Below are positions 54,236-63,336 of a stretch of DNA of 64,000 nucleotides, piece by piece; position 1 is the first letter of the stretch; each line of letters starts with the position of its first letter. The notes below the pieces were generated by a model that worked only from the letters and a program-made list of their open reading frames with translations, had not been told where the DNA came from and did not search any database. The translations under genes and the position numbers were made by a program. The DNA is from Pseudopedobacter alpinus. GTDB taxonomy: Bacteria > Bacteroidota > Bacteroidia > Sphingobacteriales > Sphingobacteriaceae. The stretch spans positions 62,001 to 126,000 of the forward strand of contig NZ_JBHULV010000022.1 in assembly GCF_042684645.1 (NCBI RefSeq). Direction: 5' to 3'.

Positions 54236-55399
54236 AGATTTCTCCAGAGCCCTTAAAACATCACCAACAATATCATCCACATTTTCTAAACCAACAGAAA
54301 GTCTAATTGTTCCCGGAAATATACCAATTTGGTTTCTTTCTTCTTCTTTTAGTTTAGAGTGTGTTGTTGATGATGGATGGGTAGCTATACTTCTACTATC
54401 CCCTAAATTTGAAGTGATTAAAAACATTTCTAAAGCATCTAAAAAACGTTTTGCTCTTTCAAATCCACCTTTAATTACAAAAGTAACAATGCCGCCACCC
54501 TGCTTCATTTGCTTTTTAGCCAATTCGTACTGTGGGTGAGATTGTAAATGGGGGTATCGTACCACCTCTACTTCTTCGTTTTGCTCTAAAGCCTCGGCCA
54601 AAGCCAAAGCATTACTGCAATGCCTGTCCATACGTAATGGCAAGGTTTCTAAACTTTTACTTAATAACCAAGCGTTAAAAGCCGACATTGCTGGCCCAGT
54701 ATGGCGAATAAAAAACATCATTTCTTTGATCAAATCTGCTCTGCCGCAAACAACACCACCTAAAACTCTTCCTTGCCCATCCATGTATTTTGTTGCAGAA
54801 TGACTTACGATATCAACACCATATTGAATAGGTTTTTGCAAATAAGGCGTAGCAAAACAATTATCTACATTGATAATGATTTGAGGATATTTTTCTTTGA
54901 TTTTGCATAACCATTCTAAATCCACCAATTCTAAACCAGGGTTAGATGGTGTTTCCAAAAATATCATTTTGGTATTAGGTAAAATAGCTGCTTCTATAGC
55001 ATCAGGATTTGCAGCATCTACATAAGTGGAAGTGATGCCCCAACGAGGAAACAAAGTTGTTAATAATTGATGTGTTGAACCAAATATAGAACGGAAAGAA
55101 ACCACATGATCGCCAGATTTTAACAATCCTGCAAAAGAAGCAAACACTGCTGCCATCCCCGATGAAAATGCCAAACCAGCTTCTGCACCTTCCAACATAC
55201 AAACTTTATCTATAAATTCAGTTGTATTAGGGTTAGAGTAGCGAGAGTAAATATTCCCCTCTTGCTCATCAGCAAAGATTGCCCTGCCTTGCTCTGCATC
55301 TTCAAAAATAAAGCTTGAAGTTAAGTATAAAGGCACAGAATGCTCTCTGTTTTCAGAACGTTTTGCTTGCGTACGTATAAGTTTTGATTCTTCTTTCAT
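54230..55399 (-). CDS. metZ: O-succinylhomoserine sulfhydrylase-type PLP enzyme
   Basis: 389 residues, gamma-family trans-sulfuration enzyme. LTSSFIFEDAEQG, YSRYSNPNTTEF, GAEAGLAFSSGMAAV, ETPSNPGLELVDL and the PLP lysine K204 in HSATKYMDGQGR. The wording of these motifs best fits MetZ, which makes homocysteine from O-succinylhomoserine and sulfide; a close relative (MetY, MetB) cannot be excluded. It would supply homocysteine to MetH. Repeat-rich DNA lies on both sides. Confidence 0.85.
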   Translation of the reverse strand: MKEESKLIRTQAKRSENREHSVPLYLTSSFIFEDAEQGRAIFADEQEGNIYSRYSNPNTTEFIDKVCMLEGAEAGLAFSSGMAAVFASFAGLLKSGDHVVSFRSIFGSTHQLLTTLFPRWGITSTYVDAANPDAIEAAILPNTKMIFLETPSNPGLELVDLEWLCKIKEKYPQIIINVDNCFATPYLQKPIQYGVDIVSHSATKYMDGQGRVLGGVVCGRADLIKEMMFFIRHTGPAMSAFNAWLLSKSLETLPLRMDRHCSNALALAEALEQNEEVEVVRYPHLQSHPQYELAKKQMKQGGGIVTFVIKGGFERAKRFLDALEMFLITSNLGDSRSIATHPSSTTHSKLKEEERNQIGIFPGTIRLSVGLENVDDIVGDVLRALEKSK

Positions 55400-55407
55400 T
55401 GTTTTTT

Positions 55408-55524
55408 AAGTTCATTTAGTTCACTAGTCATTGGTTCATTAGTATTTTGATTTGTGGCAAGAAAAAAGTTCATTGAGTTCACTAGTCATTGGTTCATTAG
55501 TATCTTAATTTGTGATAAGAAAAA
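55408..55524. repeat. 58-bp tandem duplication upstream of metZ
   Basis: Two copies, starting at 55408 and 55466, each holding TTCACTAGTCATTGGTTCAT. They fill the presumed promoter region of metZ and border the 3' end of the four-helix-bundle gene. Confidence 0.8.
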
Positions 55525-55537
55525 TTTCATTAGTCAT

Positions 55538-55915
55538 TTAAATTTCTTGTTTTTTCTTTCCAATATAAGTGATATAAGCATTTAACATTTTGTGAATTTG
55601 ATCTATTTCATTCAAAATTAAATCAGCTTTATCTGTTTCTATTAATCCTCTATTTTTACACTTATTGATGAAGCCTTTTGTTTCCAATAGTGAACCTCGG
55701 CTATAATAACAAAAGTTTTTGTTTTCCTTGTAATGAAATCTTCCATACCCCTCTGCAATATTCGCATCAATAGAGTCTGCGGCTCTTACGAGTTGTTTTC
55801 CTAAAGTGTCTTTAAGAAAAAAGTCTTTCCAATTTGATACTTCACTCCTCACCAAGTCAGATAAAGCAAATGCCCTTTTGTAAACTTCTAAATCATCAAG
55901 ATTATTAAAACTCAT
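55538..55915 (-). CDS. four-helix-bundle protein (23S rRNA IVP / Avd-like)
   Basis: 125 residues, all helical, second member of the family in the window. FNNLDDLEVYKRAFALSDLV, LGKQLVRAADSIDANIAEGY and NKNFCYYSRGSLLETKGFIN are the family hallmarks. It differs clearly from the copy at 49754 and is not a recent duplicate. It too lies amid short repeats, of a different sequence family. Confidence 0.88.
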   Translation of the reverse strand: MSFNNLDDLEVYKRAFALSDLVRSEVSNWKDFFLKDTLGKQLVRAADSIDANIAEGYGRFHYKENKNFCYYSRGSLLETKGFINKCKNRGLIETDKADLILNEIDQIHKMLNAYITYIGKKKQEI

Positions 55916-55924
55916 AATTTTAGT

Positions 55925-56487
55925 TCAATGTAAGTTCACTGGTTCATTAGTTGATGAGGCTTGTTTTATGGCTAATTCATTAGTTGAATTAGTCATTGGT
56001 TCATTAGTCCTACATTATGGTAACTTGTTAAAGTCCGTCAGTCGAATTAGTTCATTGGTTTAAAAGTCTCACTTTATGGCCAATTTAATTATAGTTCATT
56101 AGTGCCTGCTATATGACTAATTTAGAAACTAATCCCCCTCCTTTTATAAACTCCTTTTCTTTCCACTAACTAAGCCTTATGACTAATGAGCTCTTTATCC
56201 CCACTAAACAAAGCCTAATGAACTCCCATTACTAATGAACTTTTTATTCCCACTAAACAAAGCCTAATGAACTCCCATTACTAATGAACTTTTTATTCCC
56301 ACTAAACAAAGCCTAATGAACTCCCATTACTAATGAACTTTTTATTCCCATTAAACAAAGCCCAATGAACTCCCACTACTAATGAACTTTTTATTCCCAC
56401 TAAACAAAGCCCAATGAACTCCCACTACTAATGAACTTTTTATTCCCACTAAACAAAGCCCAATGAACTCCCACTACTAATGAACTC
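55925..56487. repeat. repeat array of IVP element B with 49-bp tandem units
   Basis: 55925-56130 is a scrambled set of TTCATTAG/TTCATTGG units. From about 56180 a 49-bp unit (with CCACTAAACAAAGCCTAATG and ACTCCCATTACTAATGAAC) recurs with starts at 56222, 56271, 56320, 56369, 56418 and 56467, exactly 49 bp apart, with few substitutions. It ends 8 bp before the uvrA stop. Confidence 0.93.
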
Positions 56488-56494
56488 CTTAAAA

Positions 56495-59287
56495 CTATAA
56501 CCTTCCCGCCAAATATTTTCCAGTATAAGACTCTTTACTACTAGCAAGTTCCTCCGGCGTACCTTCAAAAACCAACTTACCACCTTCATTTCCACCTTCT
56601 GGGCCAATATCAATCACCCAATCTGCACATTTTACCACATCCATATTGTGTTCAATTACAATAATGGTATTCCCTTGTTCTATTAAAGCCTCAAAAGATT
56701 TAAGTAGTTTTTTAATATCGTGAAAATGTAAACCAGTGGTTGGCTCATCAAAAATAAATAATGTTTTAGAGCTATTGTTACCTTTAATTAAAAAAGAAGC
56801 CAGTTTAATACGTTGTGCTTCCCCACCAGATAAGGTATTTGAAGACTGCCCTAAATGTACATAACCCAAACCAACATCTACCAAAGGTTGTAGTTTGTTT
56901 GTGATTTTATGTTCGTCTTTAAAAAATTCTAAAGCTTCCTCAATCGTCATTTCTAAAACTTCTGCAACGTTTTTATCTTTGTAAGTAACATCTAAAACAT
57001 GTTGTTTAAAACGCTTTCCGTTACAAGACTCGCATGGCAAATAAATATCAGCCATAAACTGCATTTCTATTTTCACTTCTCCTTCTCCTTGGCAAACATC
57101 ACATCGGCCACCTTCAACATTAAAAGAAAAAGCTGCTGGTTTTAATGCGCTTGCTTTCGCCGATGATTGCGAGGAATATAAAGACCTAATTTCGTCCCAA
57201 GCTTTTACATAAGTTACCGGGTTTGAACGAGAAGACCTTCCAATTGGGTTTTGATCCACCATTTCTACCCCAGTAATGTGATTTACTGCACCCTCTATAC
57301 CATCATAAGACCCCGTTTGCTCTCCATTATAATTTCCTATAATTTTTTGCAATGCCGGCAATAAAATCCTTTTAACCAAAGATGTTTTACCTGAACCAGA
57401 AACACCCGTAACGGCACATAAAACGTTTAAAGGAAATTTTACATTAATATTTTGAAGGTTATTTTCCCTTGCGCCTTTTATTTCAATAAAATCAATAGGT
57501 TTTCTTCTGCGTTGCGGAATGTCAATTTTCTCACGTCCGCTTAAGTATTTACCTGTTAAACTTTTTTCGTCTTTTAAAATCTCTTCGTAATTACCAGCAA
57601 AAATTAATTCGCCACCTAAAGTACCAGCTTCTGGGCCAATATCAATTAAATGGTCAGCAGCTTGCATCATTTCTTCTTCATGCTCTACCACCAAAACAGT
57701 GTTTCCAACATCTCTTAACGATTTTAATACGCCAATTAATCTGTTGGTATCTTTCGGGTGTAAACCAATACTAGGTTCATCTAAAACATACACAGAACCC
57801 ACTAACGAGCTGCCTAAAGAAGTCGCTAGGTTGATACGTTGCGATTCGCCACCAGATAAAGTGTTTGATAATCTATTTAAAGTTAAATAACCCAAACCAA
57901 CCTCGTTCAAAAACAAAATTCTGTTTTTAATTTCTAGCAATAAACGTTTAGCAATTTTTTGATCTCTTTCATCAAGCTGTATATCTTCAAAAAAGGGCAA
58001 TAATTTTTTTAAAGGCATTAAAACCAAATCGGTTATAGAATGGCTGGTAATTTTAACATAAGTAGCATCATGCCTTAACCTACTTCCCAAACAATCTGGA
58101 CAACTGGTTTTACCACGATACCTAGATAGCATTACCCTGTACTGTATTTTATAAGTTTGCTCTTCTAAAAATGTAAAAAAAGCGTCTAGTCCCTTAAAAT
58201 ACTTATTACCTTTCCATAACAACTTTCTCTCTGTTTGGGTAAGGTCACTAATAGAGCGGTGTATGGGAAAATCAAATTTCGACGAATTTTTAATCAATTC
58301 ATCTGCCCATTCTTTCATTTTTTCGCCACGCCAAGGCGCAATTGCACCATCGTAAACAGATTTAGATTTATCTGGAATAACCAAATCCTCATCAATACCC
58401 ATCACTTTTCCAAAGCCTTCACATTTTGGGCAAGCACCGTAAGGATTGTTAAAACTAAAAAAATTAGGAGTTGGCTCTTCAAACTTCATCCCATCTAACT
58501 CAAACCTGTCCGAAAAATGCTTCCGTTCGCCTTCAAAATCTACATAGCAATCTCCTTTACCTTCAAAAAAAGCTGTTTGCACAGAATCTGCCATGCGGCT
58601 TAAAGTTTCCTCTTCTTGGTTGGTTACAATTCTATCTATTAAAATTAAAACCTTGTGTTCGTCTTCAATTTCTACATTTTCTACTGTAGCATCTTCCAAA
58701 ACCTCCTCTACTTTTCTGATGGTATCATTCATCATAATTCTAGAGAAACCTTTTTGCAATAAAACAGCCAATTCTTCTTTTAAAGTACGTTGGTTATGCG
58801 GGTAAAGCGGACATAAAACCGTAACTACACTTTCTTCGGGCAAAGCAGTTAAATAATTTACAACATCTGTAACTGAATCTTTTTTAACCATATTTCCAGA
58901 CACTGGCGAAATGGTTTTTCCAACCCTACTAAAAAGGAGTTTTAAATAGTCGTAAATTTCTGTTGAAGTACCAACCGTAGAACGAGGGTTTGAAGTAATT
59001 ACTTTTTGCTCTATAGCAATTGCTGGCGCAATACCTTTAATATAATCAACATCTGGCTTATTCATACGGCCCATAAACTGCCTAGCGTATGATGATAAAC
59101 TTTCAACATAACGCCTTTGCCCTTCGGCGTATAAAGTGTCAAAAGCAATAGATGATTTGCCAGAACCCGACATTCCGGTAATAACCACCAATTTATTTTT
59201 AGGGATAGCAACATCTATATTTTTAAGATTATGTACCCTCGCACCTTTAATTATAATATTTTTCTGTGGATCTAATTCTTCTATCAT
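56495..59287 (-). CDS. uvrA: excinuclease ABC subunit A
   Basis: 930 residues, damage-recognition ATPase of nucleotide excision repair. Walker A motifs GMSGSGKSS (N-terminal) and GVSGSGKTS (C-terminal), signatures LSGGESQRI and LSGGEAQRI, zinc-finger cysteines (CPKCEGFGKV, CPDCLGSR, CDVCQGEGEV, CESCNGKRF). Length standard. Its 3' end borders the 49-bp tandem array. Single gene. Confidence 0.97.
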   Translation of the reverse strand: MIEELDPQKNIIIKGARVHNLKNIDVAIPKNKLVVITGMSGSGKSSIAFDTLYAEGQRRYVESLSSYARQFMGRMNKPDVDYIKGIAPAIAIEQKVITSNPRSTVGTSTEIYDYLKLLFSRVGKTISPVSGNMVKKDSVTDVVNYLTALPEESVVTVLCPLYPHNQRTLKEELAVLLQKGFSRIMMNDTIRKVEEVLEDATVENVEIEDEHKVLILIDRIVTNQEEETLSRMADSVQTAFFEGKGDCYVDFEGERKHFSDRFELDGMKFEEPTPNFFSFNNPYGACPKCEGFGKVMGIDEDLVIPDKSKSVYDGAIAPWRGEKMKEWADELIKNSSKFDFPIHRSISDLTQTERKLLWKGNKYFKGLDAFFTFLEEQTYKIQYRVMLSRYRGKTSCPDCLGSRLRHDATYVKITSHSITDLVLMPLKKLLPFFEDIQLDERDQKIAKRLLLEIKNRILFLNEVGLGYLTLNRLSNTLSGGESQRINLATSLGSSLVGSVYVLDEPSIGLHPKDTNRLIGVLKSLRDVGNTVLVVEHEEEMMQAADHLIDIGPEAGTLGGELIFAGNYEEILKDEKSLTGKYLSGREKIDIPQRRRKPIDFIEIKGARENNLQNINVKFPLNVLCAVTGVSGSGKTSLVKRILLPALQKIIGNYNGEQTGSYDGIEGAVNHITGVEMVDQNPIGRSSRSNPVTYVKAWDEIRSLYSSQSSAKASALKPAAFSFNVEGGRCDVCQGEGEVKIEMQFMADIYLPCESCNGKRFKQHVLDVTYKDKNVAEVLEMTIEEALEFFKDEHKITNKLQPLVDVGLGYVHLGQSSNTLSGGEAQRIKLASFLIKGNNSSKTLFIFDEPTTGLHFHDIKKLLKSFEALIEQGNTIIVIEHNMDVVKCADWVIDIGPEGGNEGGKLVFEGTPEELASSKESYTGKYLAGRL

Positions 59288-59439
59288 TATCTTTCTCTCT
59301 GCAATTCTCCTGCTAATTCCAACATCATCAAAAATTTATGCGCAAAAATAAGGCTATTAATTCACAATAAATAAGCGATTAATAAAATGAAAGTAATTAC
59401 TGGTAAGGTTAATGTAAAAAAGATATTTATTATAAGGGC

Positions 59440-59530
59440 ATTACCCGCAAAAGAGCGGGTCGGGCTATACGTTACAATCTTTATTCCCGAAAAAGGAATA
59501 AAGGATTTTCACTATTATCCCTAATGCGAA
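59440..59530. repeat. two-hairpin interspersed repeat
   Basis: ACCCGC/GCGGGT (59443-59448, 59455-59460) and CTTTATTCC/GGAATAAAG (59479-59487, 59495-59503) form two neighbouring hairpins, GC-rich at first in an AT-rich region. The arrangement is of a type common between genes of Sphingobacteriaceae. The rest of 59288-59835 shows nothing I can name. Confidence 0.65.
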
Positions 59531-59835
59531 TAAAATTAAACCCAAATTAAGCAGTAGAATTTTGGTGCTAATTTATCAGATTTTTTTATTGTATAATTTG
59601 GTTTTAATTTATGAGTGATTTTTTAACGCTAGTAAGTGATTAGGATTTGTTACTAGTTATTTTCAAAACATAATTCTCTATTTCATTATGCCAGCTACAT
59701 TTCTTATATTAAGAAAAACAACGTTGTTGACTTAGAAGATGAATTATTTAATTCAAATAACACATAAAATAAATTTGAAATCATATTTCTATATTTATAA
59801 AATATTAAAATTACTGCTTAAAAATTCTTAATTAA

Positions 59836-60354
59836 ATGAAACCATACTTTATAATTTTCTTGCTATTTGTTTTTTGCAAAACAGTTAATTCTCAAACACT
59901 AATGGAAAAATATACGGTAGAAGAATTTAAAATTAGTTTGCCTTACTATATGAGTAAAACCGGAGGATTAAATAACAATGCAGCTATTCAATTCAGAAAC
60001 ATGGTTAGAGATATTTCGGGCTATGTAATTAAAGAAGAAAAAACTGTAAAATTATTTGATGACCCATCTAACAAAAGCATAAATGATGTTTATGACGAAT
60101 TTATTAAAGACTTTTTAGCAAGTAAAGAAGAAAGAAAAATCACGAGTCCAATTAATAGTACCAACGGAACTGCAAAATTTTTATGTACAGATTTAACTTA
60201 TCTGGACGATGAAACTATGATTTATTACTACCATTTTATTGGAATTGTAGAAACATCAAAATCTTTTTACAAGATAATTTGTTCAAGTACTTTGGATAAT
60301 AAAAACCTTTATAAAAAAGATTTTCAAAAAATTTTTAATAGCATTACTGATTAA
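59836..60354 (+). CDS. secreted hypothetical protein, 172 aa
   Basis: Signal peptide (ends VNSQ20), then a mature domain with FKISLPYYMSKTGGLNNNAA and IVETSKSFYKIICSSTLDNK, FQKIFNSI, a layout like PsbP/DUF1795-type small alpha/beta proteins. Function unknown. Stands alone. Confidence 0.6.
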   Translation: MKPYFIIFLLFVFCKTVNSQTLMEKYTVEEFKISLPYYMSKTGGLNNNAAIQFRNMVRDISGYVIKEEKTVKLFDDPSNKSINDVYDEFIKDFLASKEERKITSPINSTNGTAKFLCTDLTYLDDETMIYYYHFIGIVETSKSFYKIICSSTLDNKNLYKKDFQKIFNSITD

Positions 60355-60573
60355 ATCATTATGGTATTCATATTAAATACATCGTAAATTTTGAATTAAA
60401 AGTACAAAACATAAAAACTAATAATTGTACTACGCAATTATATAAATTTTAGTTTTAATAAAATTTTGAACGTTATAAAACTATTTTGTTAGGCAAACGT
60501 AAAAATTAAGTGTAAAGTTTTGCTAAACGAGTTATTTTGTAATAATTCGTATCTTGTATTAAAATAAAAATCC

Positions 60574-61761
60574 ATGATTAAATACACGAATAATGAGTTA
60601 GATAGGCTTTTAAACCTTTCTGAATTTGATTTAGATTACAGTAATTTAGAAGATAGCCTTAAGGATTTAACAAAATTAGCTGCTAAAATTGCCGGAACAG
60701 AAATTTCACTCATAAATATCGTAGATTCATTAACGCAATGGACCATATCGTCACATGGTATTGATCTTAAACAAATGGAAAGAGAAGACTCTGTTTGTCA
60801 ATACACTATACTAGATAATGTTCCGTTTGAAATTAATGATTTAAGCCTTGACGACCGATTTAAAGAGAAATTTTACGTTAAAGATACCCTTAACTTACGT
60901 TACTATTTTGGCATACCATTAACAACAGATAAAGGTCATAATATTGGTGCTTTATGTGTATTGGATGATTTTGCCAAAGCTATAAATCCCGAAAAAATTG
61001 AATTGCTTAAAATTATTGCTGATGAAATTGTAAATAAACTAAAAGCAATAAAAGTAATAGAAAATCTTAAAAATAAAATACAAGAAAACACAGAAACACA
61101 TAAAAGAGTAGCGCATGATATAAGAGGCCCAATTGGCGGTATCATTAGTTTAGCGCAAGTTATTAGTATGCAGGGAGAGGAAAACAACCTTGAAGAAGTT
61201 TTAATGTTTATAAATCTGATACAAAAAAGTGGCAACACACTATTAGAATTAGCAGACGAAATTTTAAGTGTTGAGCAGTTTAACAAAATAAAATCTGACG
61301 AATTTAACTTACTAATGTTAAAAGAGAAACTGGAGACTTTGTATGCTCCACAGGTTTATAATAAGTGTATTAATTTTGAAATTAACATTAATAAAGAAAT
61401 TGCTGAAGTTCCGTTTTTTAAAAATAAGCTACTACAAATTATTGGCAATTTAATTTCAAACAGCATTAAATTTACCCCATTAAATGGAACTATAAAGGTT
61501 GATTTAAATTTAGCTGAAGAAGATAATCACAAGCATTTAAAAATCAAAGTTTCTGACACTGGCGTTGGCATGAATGATGCAGCTATTGCAGAAATTTTAG
61601 ATGGAACAGCTGTTTCTACTGACGGTACAAGTGGGGAAATTGGTTACGGCTTTGGTTTAGCTTTAGTGAAACATTTAATAGCAAGTTTAAAAGGTACATT
61701 AAATATAAATTCTACGCTAAATGAAGGAACTGTATTTGAAATATCTATTCCTCAAAAATAA
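60574..61761 (+). CDS. GAF-domain sensor histidine kinase
   Basis: 395 residues, cytoplasmic, no membrane segments. GAF domain about 20-160 (GTEISLINIVDSLTQWTISS, CQYTILDNVPFEIND, YFGIPLTTDKGHNIGALCVL), dimerisation helix with phospho-acceptor H181 (RVAHDIRGPIGGI), and HATPase domain with N box NLISNSIKF, G1 DTGVGMND and G2 GYGFGLALVKHL. No response-regulator gene is adjacent, so the partner is unknown. Confidence 0.93.
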   Translation: MIKYTNNELDRLLNLSEFDLDYSNLEDSLKDLTKLAAKIAGTEISLINIVDSLTQWTISSHGIDLKQMEREDSVCQYTILDNVPFEINDLSLDDRFKEKFYVKDTLNLRYYFGIPLTTDKGHNIGALCVLDDFAKAINPEKIELLKIIADEIVNKLKAIKVIENLKNKIQENTETHKRVAHDIRGPIGGIISLAQVISMQGEENNLEEVLMFINLIQKSGNTLLELADEILSVEQFNKIKSDEFNLLMLKEKLETLYAPQVYNKCINFEININKEIAEVPFFKNKLLQIIGNLISNSIKFTPLNGTIKVDLNLAEEDNHKHLKIKVSDTGVGMNDAAIAEILDGTAVSTDGTSGEIGYGFGLALVKHLIASLKGTLNINSTLNEGTVFEISIPQK

Positions 61762-62071
61762 ATGCTGTGGAAGTTCCCAAAAATGGCTTCAATAAAATTT
61801 AGTGATAAAACTATAGAAATTCACTTTTTTGGAGGCGCACATACCAAAGACAATATTGTGAGTTATATTCCATCATAGAAAATACTTTTTGGGGTTGCAG
61901 GGTTAAAGCTTTAGGAGCAAATAAAGGTAATTTAGCTGATGCTGAAACTACTAACTGGGCTCAAACTGTTAAAAAGGTAAAGCGCTAAATTCACAAACAG
62001 TAATTCCAAGACATTGTAAAATTGGTAGCTTAGATTTGCTGGATTATAAGATAAATCTTTTTAAAGAATAA
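61762..62071 (+). pseudogene. subclass B1-like metallo-beta-lactamase remnant
   Basis: Pieces in different frames: IEIHFFGGAHTKDNIVSYIP then a stop; LFGGCRVKALGANKGNLADA then ETTNWAQTVKKVK; TVIPRHCKIGSLDLLDY and NLFKE before the stop at 62069-62071. The G-HT-DN, F-G-G-C and late His segments match the second half of B1 metallo-beta-lactamases (second-histidine, cysteine and last-histidine zinc ligands). The first half with HxHxD is absent. ATG 61762 follows directly on the kinase stop. Confidence 0.75.
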
Positions 62072-62142
62072 TAAGAGCCTGTTTAAATTTGTATCCAAAA
62101 AAAGCATAAACAAATTATTAGATAAATTTTAAACACGCTCTA
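62072..62142. repeat. imperfect terminal inverted repeat
   Basis: AGAGCCTGTTTAAATTT near 62074 and its near inverse AAATTTTAAACACGCTCT near 62125 flank about 35 bp. This resembles the ends of a tiny deleted element; no ORF. Confidence 0.45.
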
Positions 62143-62169
62143 AAATAGCCCTTTAAAACACAAAAAAAG

Positions 62170-62199
62170 AACCCGTAAATAAAACCTTTACGGGTTTTT
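62170..62199 (+). terminator. intrinsic terminator
   Basis: AACCCGTAAA (62170-62179) pairs with TTTACGGGTT (62187-62196), followed by T. It could end the transcript of the kinase and the adjoining remnant. Confidence 0.8.
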
Positions 62200-62263
62200 G
62201 GGTATATACGGTTTTTTGCTTTTGTTAACTTAGTTACCACTAAAGCTTAATAATACACTAACA

Positions 62264-63268
62264 ATGAAAATTTTCGAAACCCTAATTTTTTCTACTATCC
62301 TCATATTCTCACTTAATCATTTAAAAGCGCAAGAAGCAGCGCATTCAAACCTTCCGGTGATTAGTTATAAAGATTATGGTTTTAAAAACATTGTAAAAAA
62401 GGCAGTTTCGATTTATTACTTAAAAGATAGTTTAAAAATTACAGCAACAATGGAACAAGGTTATTTGTTTAACGATAAAGGTAACATTACCCAAAAATAC
62501 ATCAAGATTTTAGGAAAATATGCTAGCCAAACCTATACTTACTACATATATAAAAATGGACTGTTAGATTCTATTAAAACAAGAGCAAGTGCTAAAAACT
62601 TTAATAACGATGTTCACTTTGAATATAACAAGGAAGGTAAAATAGTTAAAAGCCATGGTATTGGTTATTATACTAACTACACAGATTTTTTTGCATACCA
62701 AAACAATAAGCTAGTGAATAGTTTACGTACATACCCAAATTCTAACAACAAAATTGAATGTAACTACCATTATAAACACAATATTTTAAATTATGTGGAG
62801 GAGATAAACATCTCTAAATCGAACAAAAAAACTACTATTGATACTACAACATATTATTACAGTAAAGAGAAGCTTTTTGCTAGTTATAATTCAAAAGGTG
62901 AAAAAATAACATTTTATGATACTCCTTACGGCGATTTAGAAAAAACTATAAAAAAAACAACAAAGTCTGTTATTCTTGATTCTAGAAAATTGTATGAAGA
63001 AAATCCGGAAGAGTTTTCTAGAACTATAGAAACCAAATTTGTTAAATCTGCTCAAATAGTTAACAAAAACTATCAAGAAACTAACGCAGAAAACGATTGG
63101 ATTTATATGTTTGAATACAATAACGCTTACGGGCAAAAGCAAAAGCGTTATATTTTTCAAGAGGTTGTTTATCCAAATGATAAAGTAAGTGGAAGCACAA
63201 AATTTGACAGCTTTTTTGAAAAAAGAGTTAAACAAAAACTAGCTTGGATACCTCAAGATCTATTTTAA
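62264..63268 (+). CDS. secreted hypothetical protein, 334 aa
   Basis: Signal peptide (ends LKAQ23), then repeated beta-strand units with YLFNDKGNITQKY, YYIYKNGLLDSIKTR, HFEYNKEGKIVKSHG and YYYSKEKLFASYNSKGEKI, each of the type Y-x-x-x-G-x-I/L, similar to YD/MORN-like strands. Ends in a basic helix (FFEKRVKQKLAW). No family recognised; probably periplasmic or at the cell surface. Confidence 0.6.
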   Translation: MKIFETLIFSTILIFSLNHLKAQEAAHSNLPVISYKDYGFKNIVKKAVSIYYLKDSLKITATMEQGYLFNDKGNITQKYIKILGKYASQTYTYYIYKNGLLDSIKTRASAKNFNNDVHFEYNKEGKIVKSHGIGYYTNYTDFFAYQNNKLVNSLRTYPNSNNKIECNYHYKHNILNYVEEINISKSNKKTTIDTTTYYYSKEKLFASYNSKGEKITFYDTPYGDLEKTIKKTTKSVILDSRKLYEENPEEFSRTIETKFVKSAQIVNKNYQETNAENDWIYMFEYNNAYGQKQKRYIFQEVVYPNDKVSGSTKFDSFFEKRVKQKLAWIPQDLF

Positions 63269-63290
63269 TTAAAATTGGTTAAAAAAGAGA

Positions 63291-63308
63291 AGCCCTCCAA
63301 AGAGGGCT
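63291..63308 (-). terminator. terminator of alanine dehydrogenase
   Basis: AGCCCTC and GAGGGCT around CAAA (63291-63297, 63302-63308), with an A-rich stretch on the left that reads as a U tract on the minus strand. Confidence 0.75.
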
Positions 63309-63336
63309 CCTGAAACCTAAACAACAATCTAAACTT

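Noticed and set aside
55538..55915. Diversity-generating retroelement, because of the Avd-like protein
   Set aside because: No reverse transcriptase, template or variable repeat is seen near either four-helix-bundle gene.
56180..56487. CRISPR array
   Set aside because: The 49-bp units are contiguous tandem copies without variable spacers, and there are no cas genes.
62072..62142. Complete insertion sequence or MITE
   Set aside because: The inverted ends are imperfect, the interior is about 35 bp, and no target-site duplication is clear.
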